The notes below the pieces were generated by a model. The model was not told the origin of the DNA. It saw only the letters and a list, made by a program, of their open reading frames with translations, and ran no database searches. A program made the position numbers and the translations under genes. A stretch of 12,653 nucleotides of DNA. Origin: Candidatus Scatomorpha merdipullorum (GTDB lineage Bacteria; Bacillota; Clostridia; Oscillospirales; Oscillospiraceae). Positions 5,926 through 12,465 of the stretch are shown one piece after another. Location of the stretch: positions 1 to 12,653 of the forward strand of contig DVJK01000246.1 in the NCBI GenBank assembly GCA_018716795.1, given 5' to 3'. How positions within the stretch are numbered: position 1 is the first letter of the stretch; every line of letters begins with the position of its first letter.

Positions 5926-6114
5926 TCAGTTGCTCTCCTCGACCTTGAGGACCACACGACCGTTGTACTGGCCGCAGGCCTTGCAGGCGCGATGGGGCAG
6001 ATGGTAAGCGCCGCAGTTGGGGCACTTGACTATGTGGGGCGCGGTCAGCTTCCAGACGGAAGAGCGCCTCTTGTCACGCCTCTGGCGGGACACCTTACTT
6101 TTCGGAACTGCCAT
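5926..6114 (-). CDS. rpmF: 50S ribosomal protein L32
   Basis: L32 is a small zinc-binding protein of the large ribosomal subunit. The 62-residue product starts MAVPKSKVSRQRRDKRRS, the family hallmark, and has a CxxC...CxxC zinc ribbon (Cys31, Cys34, Cys44, Cys47) in CPNCGAYHLPHRACKACG. The four-cysteine form is the zinc-binding kind; some bacteria also carry a cysteine-free copy, not seen here. The frame stays open well upstream, but ATG at 6112-6114 is chosen because of family homology and the good GGGAGGTG site 6 bases before it. It follows the DUF177 gene after 46 bases, the classic yceD-rpmF pair, and shares its promoter. A terminator follows. Confidence 0.98.
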   Translation of the reverse strand: MAVPKSKVSRQRRDKRRSSVWKLTAPHIVKCPNCGAYHLPHRACKACGQYNGRVVLKVEESN

Positions 6115-6160
6115 GTTTACACCTCCCGTGATACGCTGTCGTGGGCAGCAGATTTGTGTT

Positions 6161-6679
6161 TCATTTATCCAAAAGCTGCTCCAACACAGCAAATCTTGGA
6201 TCAGTTTCCGGCTTGCAGCCGCAGTCGCCCTCGTTGAGGTCCTTGCCGCAGCGCGGGCAGAGGCCCCGGCAATCGCTCCTGCAGAGGAACTTCGCCGGCA
6301 TGTCGAGGATGAAGGCCGTCTCAAGCAGCTCGTCTATGTCGAGCGTGTCGCCCTCGAGGAAGAAGGCCTCCCCGTCGTCCGCCGCGCCCTCCGTCTCCGG
6401 CAGGAGCGGGGTTTCGAAATCCGTGCGGCGGCCCGTTTCGAACTCGCGCCCGCAGCGGTCGCAGACGCAGCGCATACGCGCCTCAACGCTTCCGCGCGCC
6501 GTGAGGACGCCCGCGGTGTTGAGCACCTCGCCGCGGCCCGTGACCGGCCCGAGATACCCCTCAACCGACGGGAAGCTCAGCCTCTCCGCGTCGAGCTCGC
6601 GCTCAAAGGGCAGACGGGAGCCCTCGCTCACGAGTATTTCCCGCAAATCGAGCTTCAAGCCCTCACCGCCTTTCGCCAA
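6161..6679 (-). CDS. DUF177/YceD family protein
   Basis: The 172-residue product is a DUF177 (YceD) protein, a family almost always encoded just before rpmF. Its role is poorly known; a link to 23S rRNA or large-subunit assembly has been reported for relatives. Hallmarks seen are KLDLREIL near the start, CVCDRCG (Cys71, Cys73, Cys76) after the first beta region, and CRSDCRGLCPRCGKDLNEG followed by CGC and DPRF at the end. The eight or more cysteines suggest metal binding. No ATG start fits. TTG at 6677-6679 has GGAGG five bases upstream. A second TTG at 6656-6658 would give MKLDLREIL, the more typical family start, behind a near-consensus AAAGGCGGTGA. Either may be used; the longer form is listed. 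Confidence 0.92.
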   Translation of the reverse strand: MAKGGEGLKLDLREILVSEGSRLPFERELDAERLSFPSVEGYLGPVTGRGEVLNTAGVLTARGSVEARMRCVCDRCGREFETGRRTDFETPLLPETEGAADDGEAFFLEGDTLDIDELLETAFILDMPAKFLCRSDCRGLCPRCGKDLNEGDCGCKPETDPRFAVLEQLLDK

Positions 6680-6705
6680 AAAGCCTCCATGAGGCTAGCC
6701 TTGGT

Positions 6706-6734
6706 ATTATAATAGAAATAGCCGCCGATGTCAA
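6706..6734 (-). promoter_or_regulatory. Sigma-A promoter of the DUF177-rpmF operon
   Basis: On the minus strand a perfect -35 TTGACA (6729-6734), a 17-base spacer and a perfect -10 TATAAT (6706-6711) give a full-consensus promoter. Transcription should start near 6699, about 20 bases before the first TTG start. Such strength is usual for a ribosomal protein operon. It sits back to back with the plus-strand promoter at 6776-6804. Confidence 0.92.
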
Positions 6735-6775
6735 CAACATTTTATCCCTGAAAGGGGCTTCGCGCCGCCTCCCGC

Positions 6776-6804
6776 TTGCAAAAATCATCTTCGTTTGCTA
6801 TAAT
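6776..6804 (+). promoter_or_regulatory. Sigma-A promoter of the yigZ-dgt-dnaG-rpoD operon
   Basis: A perfect -10 TATAAT (6799-6804) lies 17 bases downstream of TTGCAA (6776-6781), a 4-of-6 match to the -35 consensus. Transcription should start near 6811, giving a leader of about 26 bases. It is the only clear promoter seen before rpoD on this strand, so primase and sigma factor expression probably depends on it at least in part. Confidence 0.82.
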
Positions 6805-6836
6805 AAATTGAAGTATTGTCGGCTTGAGGTGGACAG

Positions 6837-7466
6837 ATGGCGGATTATATAATTCCCGCGGGCTGCGGGACGGCGGAATATGTGGACAAGAAGTCGCGCT
6901 TCATCGCCCGCGTCGCCCATGCGGAGAGCGTGAGCGAGGCGATGGAGTTCATCGAGGGCGTCCGTCGCGAACACGCGGACGCGGCGCACAACGTCTGGGC
7001 CTACGTCCTCGCGGACGGGCAGCTGCGCTGGTCGGACGACGGCGAGCCCGGCGGCACCGCCGGCCAGCCGGTGCTCAACGTCCTCCGCTCCGCCGGCGTG
7101 AGCGACGCCGTCTGCGTCGTGACGCGCTACTTCGGCGGCATCCTGCTCGGCTCCGGCGGCCTCGTGCGGGCATACTCGAAGGCCGCGTCCATGGCCCTCG
7201 AGGCCGCGGGAAGGGCGCGCATGGCCGAGTGGGCCTCCGTCGCGGTCGAGTGCTCCTACGCGCTCTACGAGCGGGTGCGCCGGCTTCTGGAGGCCCTGGG
7301 CGGCGCGGAGATAGAGGGCGGCTTCGCCGAGCACGTCACCGTCTCGGCCCTCCTCCCCGCCGAAGCCGCGGAGGCCCTTGCCTCCCGCCTCTCCGACCTG
7401 AGCTCCGGCTCGGCGAGGTATGCGGAGCTCGGGAGGGTGTTCAGGCCCGTGAAGATAGAGGAATAA
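6837..7466 (+). CDS. yigZ: YigZ / IMPACT family protein
   Basis: This 209-residue cytoplasmic protein belongs to the UPF0029/IMPACT family. The bacterial biochemistry is unsettled; eukaryotic IMPACT acts in translation control, and a link to ribosomes has been suggested for the family. The N-terminal domain has KKSRFIARV (18-26), AAHNVWAY (49-56), DDGEPGGTAGQPVL (67-80) and TRYFGGILLGSGGLVRAY (96-113), all family signatures. The C-terminal part (about 135-205) fits the second, ferredoxin-like domain. The length is typical. ATG at 6837 is preceded by GAGGTGG at a good distance, within the leader of a clear promoter. It is first gene of a run with dgt, dnaG and rpoD, all on the same strand. Confidence 0.94.
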   Translation: MADYIIPAGCGTAEYVDKKSRFIARVAHAESVSEAMEFIEGVRREHADAAHNVWAYVLADGQLRWSDDGEPGGTAGQPVLNVLRSAGVSDAVCVVTRYFGGILLGSGGLVRAYSKAASMALEAAGRARMAEWASVAVECSYALYERVRRLLEALGGAEIEGGFAEHVTVSALLPAEAAEALASRLSDLSSGSARYAELGRVFRPVKIEE

Positions 7467-7474
7467 TTTTTTCC

Positions 7475-7496
7475 GCGCGAAAAAGGGTTTTCGCGC
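7475..7496 (+). other. Hairpin between yigZ and dgt
   Basis: Positions 7475-7483 (GCGCGAAAA) and 7488-7496 form a 9-bp perfect stem with an AGGG loop. A run of six T (7467-7472) lies before the stem, not after it, so it does not meet the pattern of an intrinsic terminator in either direction. It could be an RNA processing or stability element in the yigZ-dgt transcript. Confidence 0.5.
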
Positions 7497-7534
7497 CCGG
7501 GCGGCGTATAAGAAAGATGCAGGGAGGTGCGGAC

Positions 7535-8542
7535 ATGGCGAATCTTCGGGAACTCAGGCAGCGCGACGAGCTGACGCTTGTATGCGAGCGCGGCGTGCGC
7601 GCCGCGGACAGCGCGGGCAGGCCCCGGCCGGAGCCGGAGTGCGAAATGCGCACCTGCTTCCAGCGCGACGTCGACCGGATAACGCACTCGAAGGCCTTCC
7701 GCCGCCTCAAGCACAAGACTCAGGTCTTCCTCCAGCCCGAGGGCGACCACTACCGCACGCGGCTTACGCACACGCTGGAGGTCGCGCGCATCGCGCGCAC
7801 CATCTCCCGCGCGCTGAGGCTCAACGAGGACCTGACCGAGGCGATTGCCCTCGGGCACGACCTGGGGCACACGCCCTTCGGCCACGCGGGCGAGCGGGCG
7901 CTCAACGAGATATATCCCGGCGGCTTCCGGCACTATGAGCAGAGCCTGCGCGTCGTGGACAGGCTCGAGAAGGACGGCCGCGGCCTCAACCTCTGCGAGG
8001 AGACGCGCAGGGGCATATTGAACCACACCACGGGCAAGCCCCGCGGCAGCCTCGAGGCCGACGTCGTGCGCCTCTCGGACCGGATTGCCTACATAAACCA
8101 CGACCTCGACGACGCCGAGCGCGCCGGCATCCTCTCCCCGGGAGACGAGCCGGCGATTGTCCGCGAGCGCCTGGGCCTTCGCAACTCCCGGCGCATAAAC
8201 TCCATCGTCTCGGACGTCATAGAGACGAGCGCCGGCCAGGACGTCATACTCATGAGCCCCGGCATAAGCGAGGCCGTGCAGGTCTTCACGGACTTCATGT
8301 ACTCCGAGGTCTACAAAAATCCCGTCGCCAAGGGCGAGGAGAGCAAGGTTCACGACATACTGCTGGGCATCTGGCGGCACTATGTGCGCCATCCCGAGGC
8401 CCTGCCCGAGGACTACCGGCGCATCGCCGGCGAGGACGGGCTTGAGCGCGCGGTGACCGACTATGTCTCCGGCATGACGGACAAGTACGTCATAGACGTG
8501 TATATGGACCTCTTCATCCCCCGCTCCTGGCAGGTCAGATAG
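7535..8542 (+). CDS. dgt: dGTP triphosphohydrolase-like HD-domain protein
   Basis: This 335-residue protein belongs to the dNTPase (Dgt-like) branch of the HD superfamily, which cleaves deoxynucleoside triphosphates to the nucleoside and triphosphate and so tunes the dNTP pool. Metal-binding HD residues are visible: His79 in RLTHTLEVARIA, His108-Asp109 in GHDLGHTPFGHAGE (107-120) and Asp182 in RLSDRIAYINHD (179-190). The N-terminal YRT/R region and RDVDRITHSKAFRRLKHKTQVF (44-65) are typical of the family. At 335 residues it is the short Firmicute type rather than the ~500-residue E. coli Dgt, so substrate range may differ. ATG at 7535 follows GGGAGGTG; an ATG at 7517 lies in another frame. 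The stop is 10 bases before dnaG, and dgt-dnaG-rpoD is a common clostridial order. Confidence 0.95.
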   Translation: MANLRELRQRDELTLVCERGVRAADSAGRPRPEPECEMRTCFQRDVDRITHSKAFRRLKHKTQVFLQPEGDHYRTRLTHTLEVARIARTISRALRLNEDLTEAIALGHDLGHTPFGHAGERALNEIYPGGFRHYEQSLRVVDRLEKDGRGLNLCEETRRGILNHTTGKPRGSLEADVVRLSDRIAYINHDLDDAERAGILSPGDEPAIVRERLGLRNSRRINSIVSDVIETSAGQDVILMSPGISEAVQVFTDFMYSEVYKNPVAKGEESKVHDILLGIWRHYVRHPEALPEDYRRIAGEDGLERAVTDYVSGMTDKYVIDVYMDLFIPRSWQVR

Positions 8543-8552
8543 CGAGGCGCGT

Positions 8553-10292
8553 ATGGCTTTTTCCCCGGATTTCCTGCAGGAGCTCGCCGAGCGCAACCCC
8601 ATTGAGGAGGTCGTCGGCGAATACGTCGCGCTCACGAAGCGCTCGGGCCAGAACCTCTTCGGCCTCTGCCCCTTCCACAGCGAGAAGACGCCGAGCTTTT
8701 CCGTCTCGCCCTCCAAGCAGATTTACCACTGCTTCGGCTGCGGCAAGGGCGGAAGCGTCATCAACTTCATAATGGAGATAGAGCGGCTGAGCTTTCCCGA
8801 GGCCGTCGAATTCCTCGCGCGCCGCGCGGGCATGGCCGTGCCCGAGCAGGGCCACGACCCCAACCGCGGCCGGCGCGAGCGGCTTCTGGAGCTCAACCGC
8901 GAGGCCGCGCGCTGGTTCTACTCGCAGCTTTCAGCCCCCGAGGGCGCGGCGGCCGTCGAATACATGCGCAGGCGGCAGATTTCGCCGCGCATGGCCAGGA
9001 GCTTCGGCCTGGGCTTCGCGCCGGACGGCTGGTCCGGCCTCACGGACGCCATGAAGCAAAAGGGCTATACCGAGCGCGAGCTCGCCGAGGCCGGCCTCGC
9101 CAAGAACGGAAGGCGCGGCGGCGTGTACGACGCCTTCCGCAACCGGCTCATGTTCCCGGTCATAGACGTGCGAGGGAACGTCGTCGCCTTCTCGGGCCGC
9201 ATCCTCGGCGACGGGGAGCCCAAGTACCTGAACAGCCCCGACACGCCGGTTTTCAGCAAAAGTCACAACCTTTTCGGCCTAAACCTGGCTAAAAAGTCCA
9301 AAGCGGGGTATATTCTTCTCGTTGAGGGCAATATTGACGTTGTCTCCCTGCACCAGGCGGGCTTTGATTCCGCCGTCGCCTCGCTGGGCACCTCGCTCAC
9401 GGGCGAGCAGGCGCGGCTGCTCTCGCGCTTCACGAAGCGCGTCGTGATATGCTACGACGCGGACGCCGCCGGGCGCAAGGCCGCGCAGAGGGCCATACCC
9501 ATGCTCGAAAAGCTCGAGCTCGCCGTGCGCGTCGTGACCGTGCCGGAGGGGAAGGACCCGGACGAGTTCATCAAGGCCAGGGGGCCGGAGGCCTTCCGCG
9601 CCCTGATTGAGGACAGCGAAAACGGCGTCGAGTTCCGGCTGCAGCGCGCCGCCGAGGGCTTCGACCTCGGCTCCGACGACGGGAAGGTCGGCTATCTGCG
9701 CGAGGCCGCCGCGCTCATCGCCACGCTGCCGGACAGCGTGACGCGCGAGGTGTACGCCCTGCGCGTGGCAGAGCAGTGCTCCGTCGCGGCGGAGGCCGTG
9801 CGCGACGCGGTCCGCCAGGCGAGACGCCGCCGCTTAAACGGCGAGCGCCGCCGGGCCGAGCGGGAGAACACCCGCCCGCTCCGGCAGAGCCAGCCCCAGG
9901 GCGTGGCGATAAGGTTTGAAAACCCCGCCTCCGCCGCCGCCGAGGCCGGCGCGATACGCCTCCTCGCGCAGTCGCCGGAGCTCTTCCGGAACGGCGCGGG
10001 GCCGAATCCGGAGCACTTCTCCTCGCCGGAGCTCGCGCATATCTACGAGGCCATGCTGGACTTCACCCGCTCCGGGCACGAGTGCTCCGCCGCCGCGCTG
10101 AGCTCCCGGCTCACGCCGGACGAGGTGGGCCTGTACACCAGCCTCATACAGGAACCGGTATCCGCCGCCAACGGGCCGCGCGCCCTCGCGGATTACATAC
10201 ACAAAATCGAGGCCGAAAACTGCCCGGACGACACAAGCGATCTCCGGGCCGTGGCCGCAAAACTCAAAGAAACCAAGGGTTACGGAGGATGA
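8553..10292 (+). CDS. dnaG: DNA primase DnaG
   Basis: DnaG makes the RNA primers for chromosome replication. The 579 residues carry an N-terminal CHC2 zinc domain with ligands Cys39, His42, Cys60 and Cys63 (CPFH...CFGC), the core with RNRLMFPVIDVRGNVVAFSGR (196-216), the KYLNSPDTPVFSKSHNLFGL motif (224-243), and the TOPRIM catalytic part with Glu258 in LVEGNIDV and Asp302/Asp304 in CYDADAAG. GKDPDEF follows at 333-339. After an Arg-rich linker (about 424-447) comes a divergent C-terminal helicase-binding region (about 465-579). Length is in the normal range. The ribosome site before ATG 8553 is weak (GAGG), so coupling to dgt across the 10-base gap is likely. An AT-richer stretch lies at about 9245-9350, just at the conserved motif and start of TOPRIM. 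Confidence 0.98.
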   Translation: MAFSPDFLQELAERNPIEEVVGEYVALTKRSGQNLFGLCPFHSEKTPSFSVSPSKQIYHCFGCGKGGSVINFIMEIERLSFPEAVEFLARRAGMAVPEQGHDPNRGRRERLLELNREAARWFYSQLSAPEGAAAVEYMRRRQISPRMARSFGLGFAPDGWSGLTDAMKQKGYTERELAEAGLAKNGRRGGVYDAFRNRLMFPVIDVRGNVVAFSGRILGDGEPKYLNSPDTPVFSKSHNLFGLNLAKKSKAGYILLVEGNIDVVSLHQAGFDSAVASLGTSLTGEQARLLSRFTKRVVICYDADAAGRKAAQRAIPMLEKLELAVRVVTVPEGKDPDEFIKARGPEAFRALIEDSENGVEFRLQRAAEGFDLGSDDGKVGYLREAAALIATLPDSVTREVYALRVAEQCSVAAEAVRDAVRQARRRRLNGERRRAERENTRPLRQSQPQGVAIRFENPASAAAEAGAIRLLAQSPELFRNGAGPNPEHFSSPELAHIYEAMLDFTRSGHECSAAALSSRLTPDEVGLYTSLIQEPVSAANGPRALADYIHKIEAENCPDDTSDLRAVAAKLKETKGYGG

Positions 10293-10295
10293 GCC

Positions 10296-11543
10296 ATGCC
10301 TGAAACCAAAGATAAAGAACGAGACACCGCCGAAGCCGCGCAGGAGAAGCCGCGCGCCCGCAGGAAGGCCGCCGAGAAGGCCGAGAAGCCCGAAAAGCCC
10401 GCCCTGCCGGAGGACCCCGAGGAGCTCGCCCGGTACAAGTCCGAGAAGCTCGACGCCCTGGTCGAAAAGGGCAAGAAGGCCGGCAAGCTCACGAGCAAGG
10501 AGCTCATGGACACCCTCGACGACCTCAAGCTCGAGCCCGACGAGCTCGACAAGTTCTACGACCGGCTCGAGGACCTGGGCATAGACACCGCGGGCGAGGA
10601 CATCCTGCCTCCCCTCGACGACGACGCCCTGCCCGCGCTTGAGGAGCTGCAGGAGATAGAGGAGGTCACCGAGGAGGAGATAGCCAACGACACCGACTCC
10701 CTCGCGGACACCTTCTCCACCGACGACCCCGTGCGCATGTACCTCAAGGAGATAGGCAAGGTGCCCCTGCTCACGCCCGAGGAGGAGCAGGACCTCGCCC
10801 GCCGCATGGCCGACGGCGACGAGGACGCCAAGCGCCGCATGGCCGAGGCCAACCTCCGCCTGGTCGTCTCGATTGCGAAGCGCTACGTGGGCCGCGGGAT
10901 GCTCTTCCTCGACCTCATTCAGGAGGGCAACCTGGGCCTTATCAAGGCCGTCGACAAGTTTGACTACACGAAGGGCTACAAGTTTTCCACCTACGCGACC
11001 TGGTGGATACGCCAGGCCATAACCCGCGCCATCGCCGACCAGGCGAGGACGATACGCATCCCCGTCCACATGGTCGAGACGATAAACAAGGTCATCCGCG
11101 TCTCCCGCCAGCTGCTGCAGGAGCTCGGCCACGACCCGAGCGCCGAGGAGATAGCCGCGGAGATGGGCATGCCCGTCGACAAGGTGCGCGACATCCTCAA
11201 GATAGCGCAGGAGCCCGTCAGCCTCGAGACGCCCATAGGCGAGGAGGAGGACAGCCACCTCGGCGACTTCATCCCCGACGAGGACGCCAGCGAGCCGAGC
11301 GAGGCGGCCAGCTTCTCCCTGCTCAAGGAGCAGCTCATGAGCGTGCTGGACACGCTCACGGCGCGCGAGAAGAAGGTGCTCGAGCTGCGCTTCGGCATCC
11401 TCGACGGCCGCACCCGCACCCTCGAGGAGGTCGGCAAGGAGTTCAACGTCACGCGCGAGCGCATACGCCAGATAGAGGCGAAGGCCCTCCGCAAGCTCCG
11501 GCATCCCAGCCGCAGCAAGAAGCTGCGCGACTTCCTCAACTGA
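10296..11543 (+). CDS. rpoD: Primary (housekeeping) sigma factor RpoD/SigA
   Basis: This 415-residue protein directs RNA polymerase to housekeeping promoters. A K/E/A-rich tail (1-40) precedes region 1.1 (about 45-105) and an acidic stretch. Region 1.2 begins at DPVRMYLKEIG (144-154), region 2 includes NLRLVVSIAKRYVGRG (186-201), DLIQEGNLGLIKAVDKFDY (206-224) and YKFSTYATWWIRQAI (228-242), region 3 has DPSAEEIAAEMGM, and region 4 has the DNA-binding VTRERIRQIEAKALRKLR (385-402). The consensus promoters in this window are what such a factor would read. ATG at 10296 is 3 bases after the dnaG stop and its GGAGG site lies in the dnaG 3' end. A strong terminator follows. The charged tail makes it longer than B. 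subtilis SigA (371 residues). Confidence 0.98.
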   Translation: MPETKDKERDTAEAAQEKPRARRKAAEKAEKPEKPALPEDPEELARYKSEKLDALVEKGKKAGKLTSKELMDTLDDLKLEPDELDKFYDRLEDLGIDTAGEDILPPLDDDALPALEELQEIEEVTEEEIANDTDSLADTFSTDDPVRMYLKEIGKVPLLTPEEEQDLARRMADGDEDAKRRMAEANLRLVVSIAKRYVGRGMLFLDLIQEGNLGLIKAVDKFDYTKGYKFSTYATWWIRQAITRAIADQARTIRIPVHMVETINKVIRVSRQLLQELGHDPSAEEIAAEMGMPVDKVRDILKIAQEPVSLETPIGEEEDSHLGDFIPDEDASEPSEAASFSLLKEQLMSVLDTLTAREKKVLELRFGILDGRTRTLEEVGKEFNVTRERIRQIEAKALRKLRHPSRSKKLRDFLN

Positions 11544-11551
11544 AAACCGCC

Positions 11552-11582
11552 CGCCCGCGGCCAAGCGCCGCGGGCGTTTTTT
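11552..11582 (+). terminator. Intrinsic terminator of the rpoD operon
   Basis: Positions 11552-11561 (CGCCCGCGGC) and 11567-11576 form a 10-bp all-GC perfect stem with loop CAAGC, followed by six T (11577-11582). It starts 8 bases after the rpoD stop codon and cleanly separates the operon from the transporter genes. Confidence 0.95.
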
Positions 11583-11597
11583 GCGCCCGCCGCGCCA

Positions 11598-11628
11598 ACC
11601 TTACAAAGATGTAAGCTTAATGTAAGGT
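11598..11628 (+). promoter_or_regulatory. Likely response-regulator operator of the transporter operon
   Basis: CTTACA-AAGA-TGTAAG (11600-11615) is a perfect 6-bp inverted repeat with a 4-base centre. A further half-site copy, ATGTAAG (11620-11626), repeats the one at 11609-11615 exactly 11 bases on, one helical turn. The outer ends ACCTTACA (11598-11605) and TGTAAGGT (11621-11628) are also inverted repeats. Half-sites at helical spacing just upstream of a weak -35 are the usual layout for OmpR-family activators, and TTACA/TGTAA sites are known in front of BceAB-type transporters. The regulator itself is not in the window. Confidence 0.65.
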
Positions 11629-11635
11629 AAAGCTA

Positions 11636-11667
11636 TGGCAAGGGAGCCGGGGCGGGGTTATTATATA
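11636..11667 (+). promoter_or_regulatory. Candidate activator-dependent promoter of the transporter operon
   Basis: An AT-rich -10 region, TATTATATA (11659-11667), stands out in GC-rich surroundings and contains TATTAT or TATATA as the hexamer. The position 17 bases upstream of TATTAT is TGGCAA (11636-11641), a poor -35. The weak -35 with the operator ending 7 bases upstream fits a promoter that needs an activator. Confidence 0.5.
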
Positions 11668-11697
11668 GCCGTAAACCAGCTTCGGAGGTATTGAACA

Positions 11698-12465
11698 ATG
11701 GCTCTTCTCGAGGTCCAGGGACTTAAAAAGATATACACGACGCGCTTCGGCGGCTCACAGGTGCAGGCGCTTACCAACGTGAGCTTCAACGTCAACGAGG
11801 GCGAATACGTCGCCATCATGGGCGAGAGCGGCAGCGGCAAGACGACGCTTTTAAACATCCTCGCCGCGCTGGATAAGCCCACGGGCGGCACGGTGCTGCT
11901 CGACGGCAGGGATATCACGAAGATAAAGGAGAGCGCGCTCGCGGCCTTCCGGCGCGACAGCCTCGGCTTCGTCTTTCAGGACTTCAACCTGCTCGACACT
12001 TTCTCGCTTCAGGACAACATCTTCCTCCCGCTCGTGCTCCAGGGCAAAAGCTACGAGGAGATGAGCGGGCGCATAGGCCCGCTCGCGAAGAAGCTCGGCA
12101 TAAACCAGCTTCTGGGCAAATACCCCTACGAGGTCTCCGGCGGCGAGAAGCAGCGCGCCGCGGTCGCCCGCGCGCTTATAACCAATCCGCGCATAATCCT
12201 CGCCGACGAGCCGACCGGCGCGCTCGACTCGCGCGCGACGGAGGCGCTTTTGAACCTCTTCGGCGAGATTAACGCCGAGGGCCAGACGATACTGATGGTG
12301 ACGCACTCGGTCAAGGCCGCCGCCCACGCCACGCGCGTGCTCTTCCTGCGCGACGGCGAGGTCTACCACCAGCTCTACCGCGGCTTGCAGACGGTCGAGC
12401 AGATGTTCGCCAGGATATCCGACACGCTGACGGCCATGACCCAGGGCGGTGAGATAGATGCGTAA
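11698..12465 (+). CDS. BceA-type ABC transporter ATP-binding protein
   Basis: This 255-residue ATPase powers a BceAB-type transporter; such systems detect and counter peptide antibiotics such as bacitracin or lantibiotics at the membrane. It belongs to the MacB/SalX-like group. Motifs seen are Walker A GESGSGKTT (42-50), Q-loop Gln94 in FVFQDFNLLD, signature VSGGEKQR (146-153), Walker B IILADEPTGALD (166-177) and H-loop His203 (VTHS). The FQDFNLLDT and DEPTGALD forms are typical of this subfamily. ATG at 11698 follows CGGAGGT. Its last 8 bases overlap the permease start, so the two are coupled. The operator and weak promoter upstream suggest induction through a two-component system. The substrate cannot be told from the sequence. 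Confidence 0.93.
   Translation: MALLEVQGLKKIYTTRFGGSQVQALTNVSFNVNEGEYVAIMGESGSGKTTLLNILAALDKPTGGTVLLDGRDITKIKESALAAFRRDSLGFVFQDFNLLDTFSLQDNIFLPLVLQGKSYEEMSGRIGPLAKKLGINQLLGKYPYEVSGGEKQRAAVARALITNPRIILADEPTGALDSRATEALLNLFGEINAEGQTILMVTHSVKAAAHATRVLFLRDGEVYHQLYRGLQTVEQMFARISDTLTAMTQGGEIDA

Noticed and set aside
6115..6324. N-terminal extension of the rpmF frame
   Set aside because: The extension overlaps the DUF177 gene in another frame and has low-complexity Ser/Arg/Ala composition. L32 proteins start at MAVPK, which has its own ribosome site.
6824..7534. Upstream extension of the dgt frame through yigZ
   Set aside because: The extension is very Arg/Gly-rich out-of-frame translation of yigZ. 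Homology begins at the ATG at 7535, which has a strong GGGAGGTG site.
9834..11564. A 576-codon minus-strand frame opposite the end of dnaG and rpoD
   Set aside because: Antisense shadow of high-GC coding sequence: low-complexity V/L/A/G product, no motifs, and it runs through the rpoD terminator.
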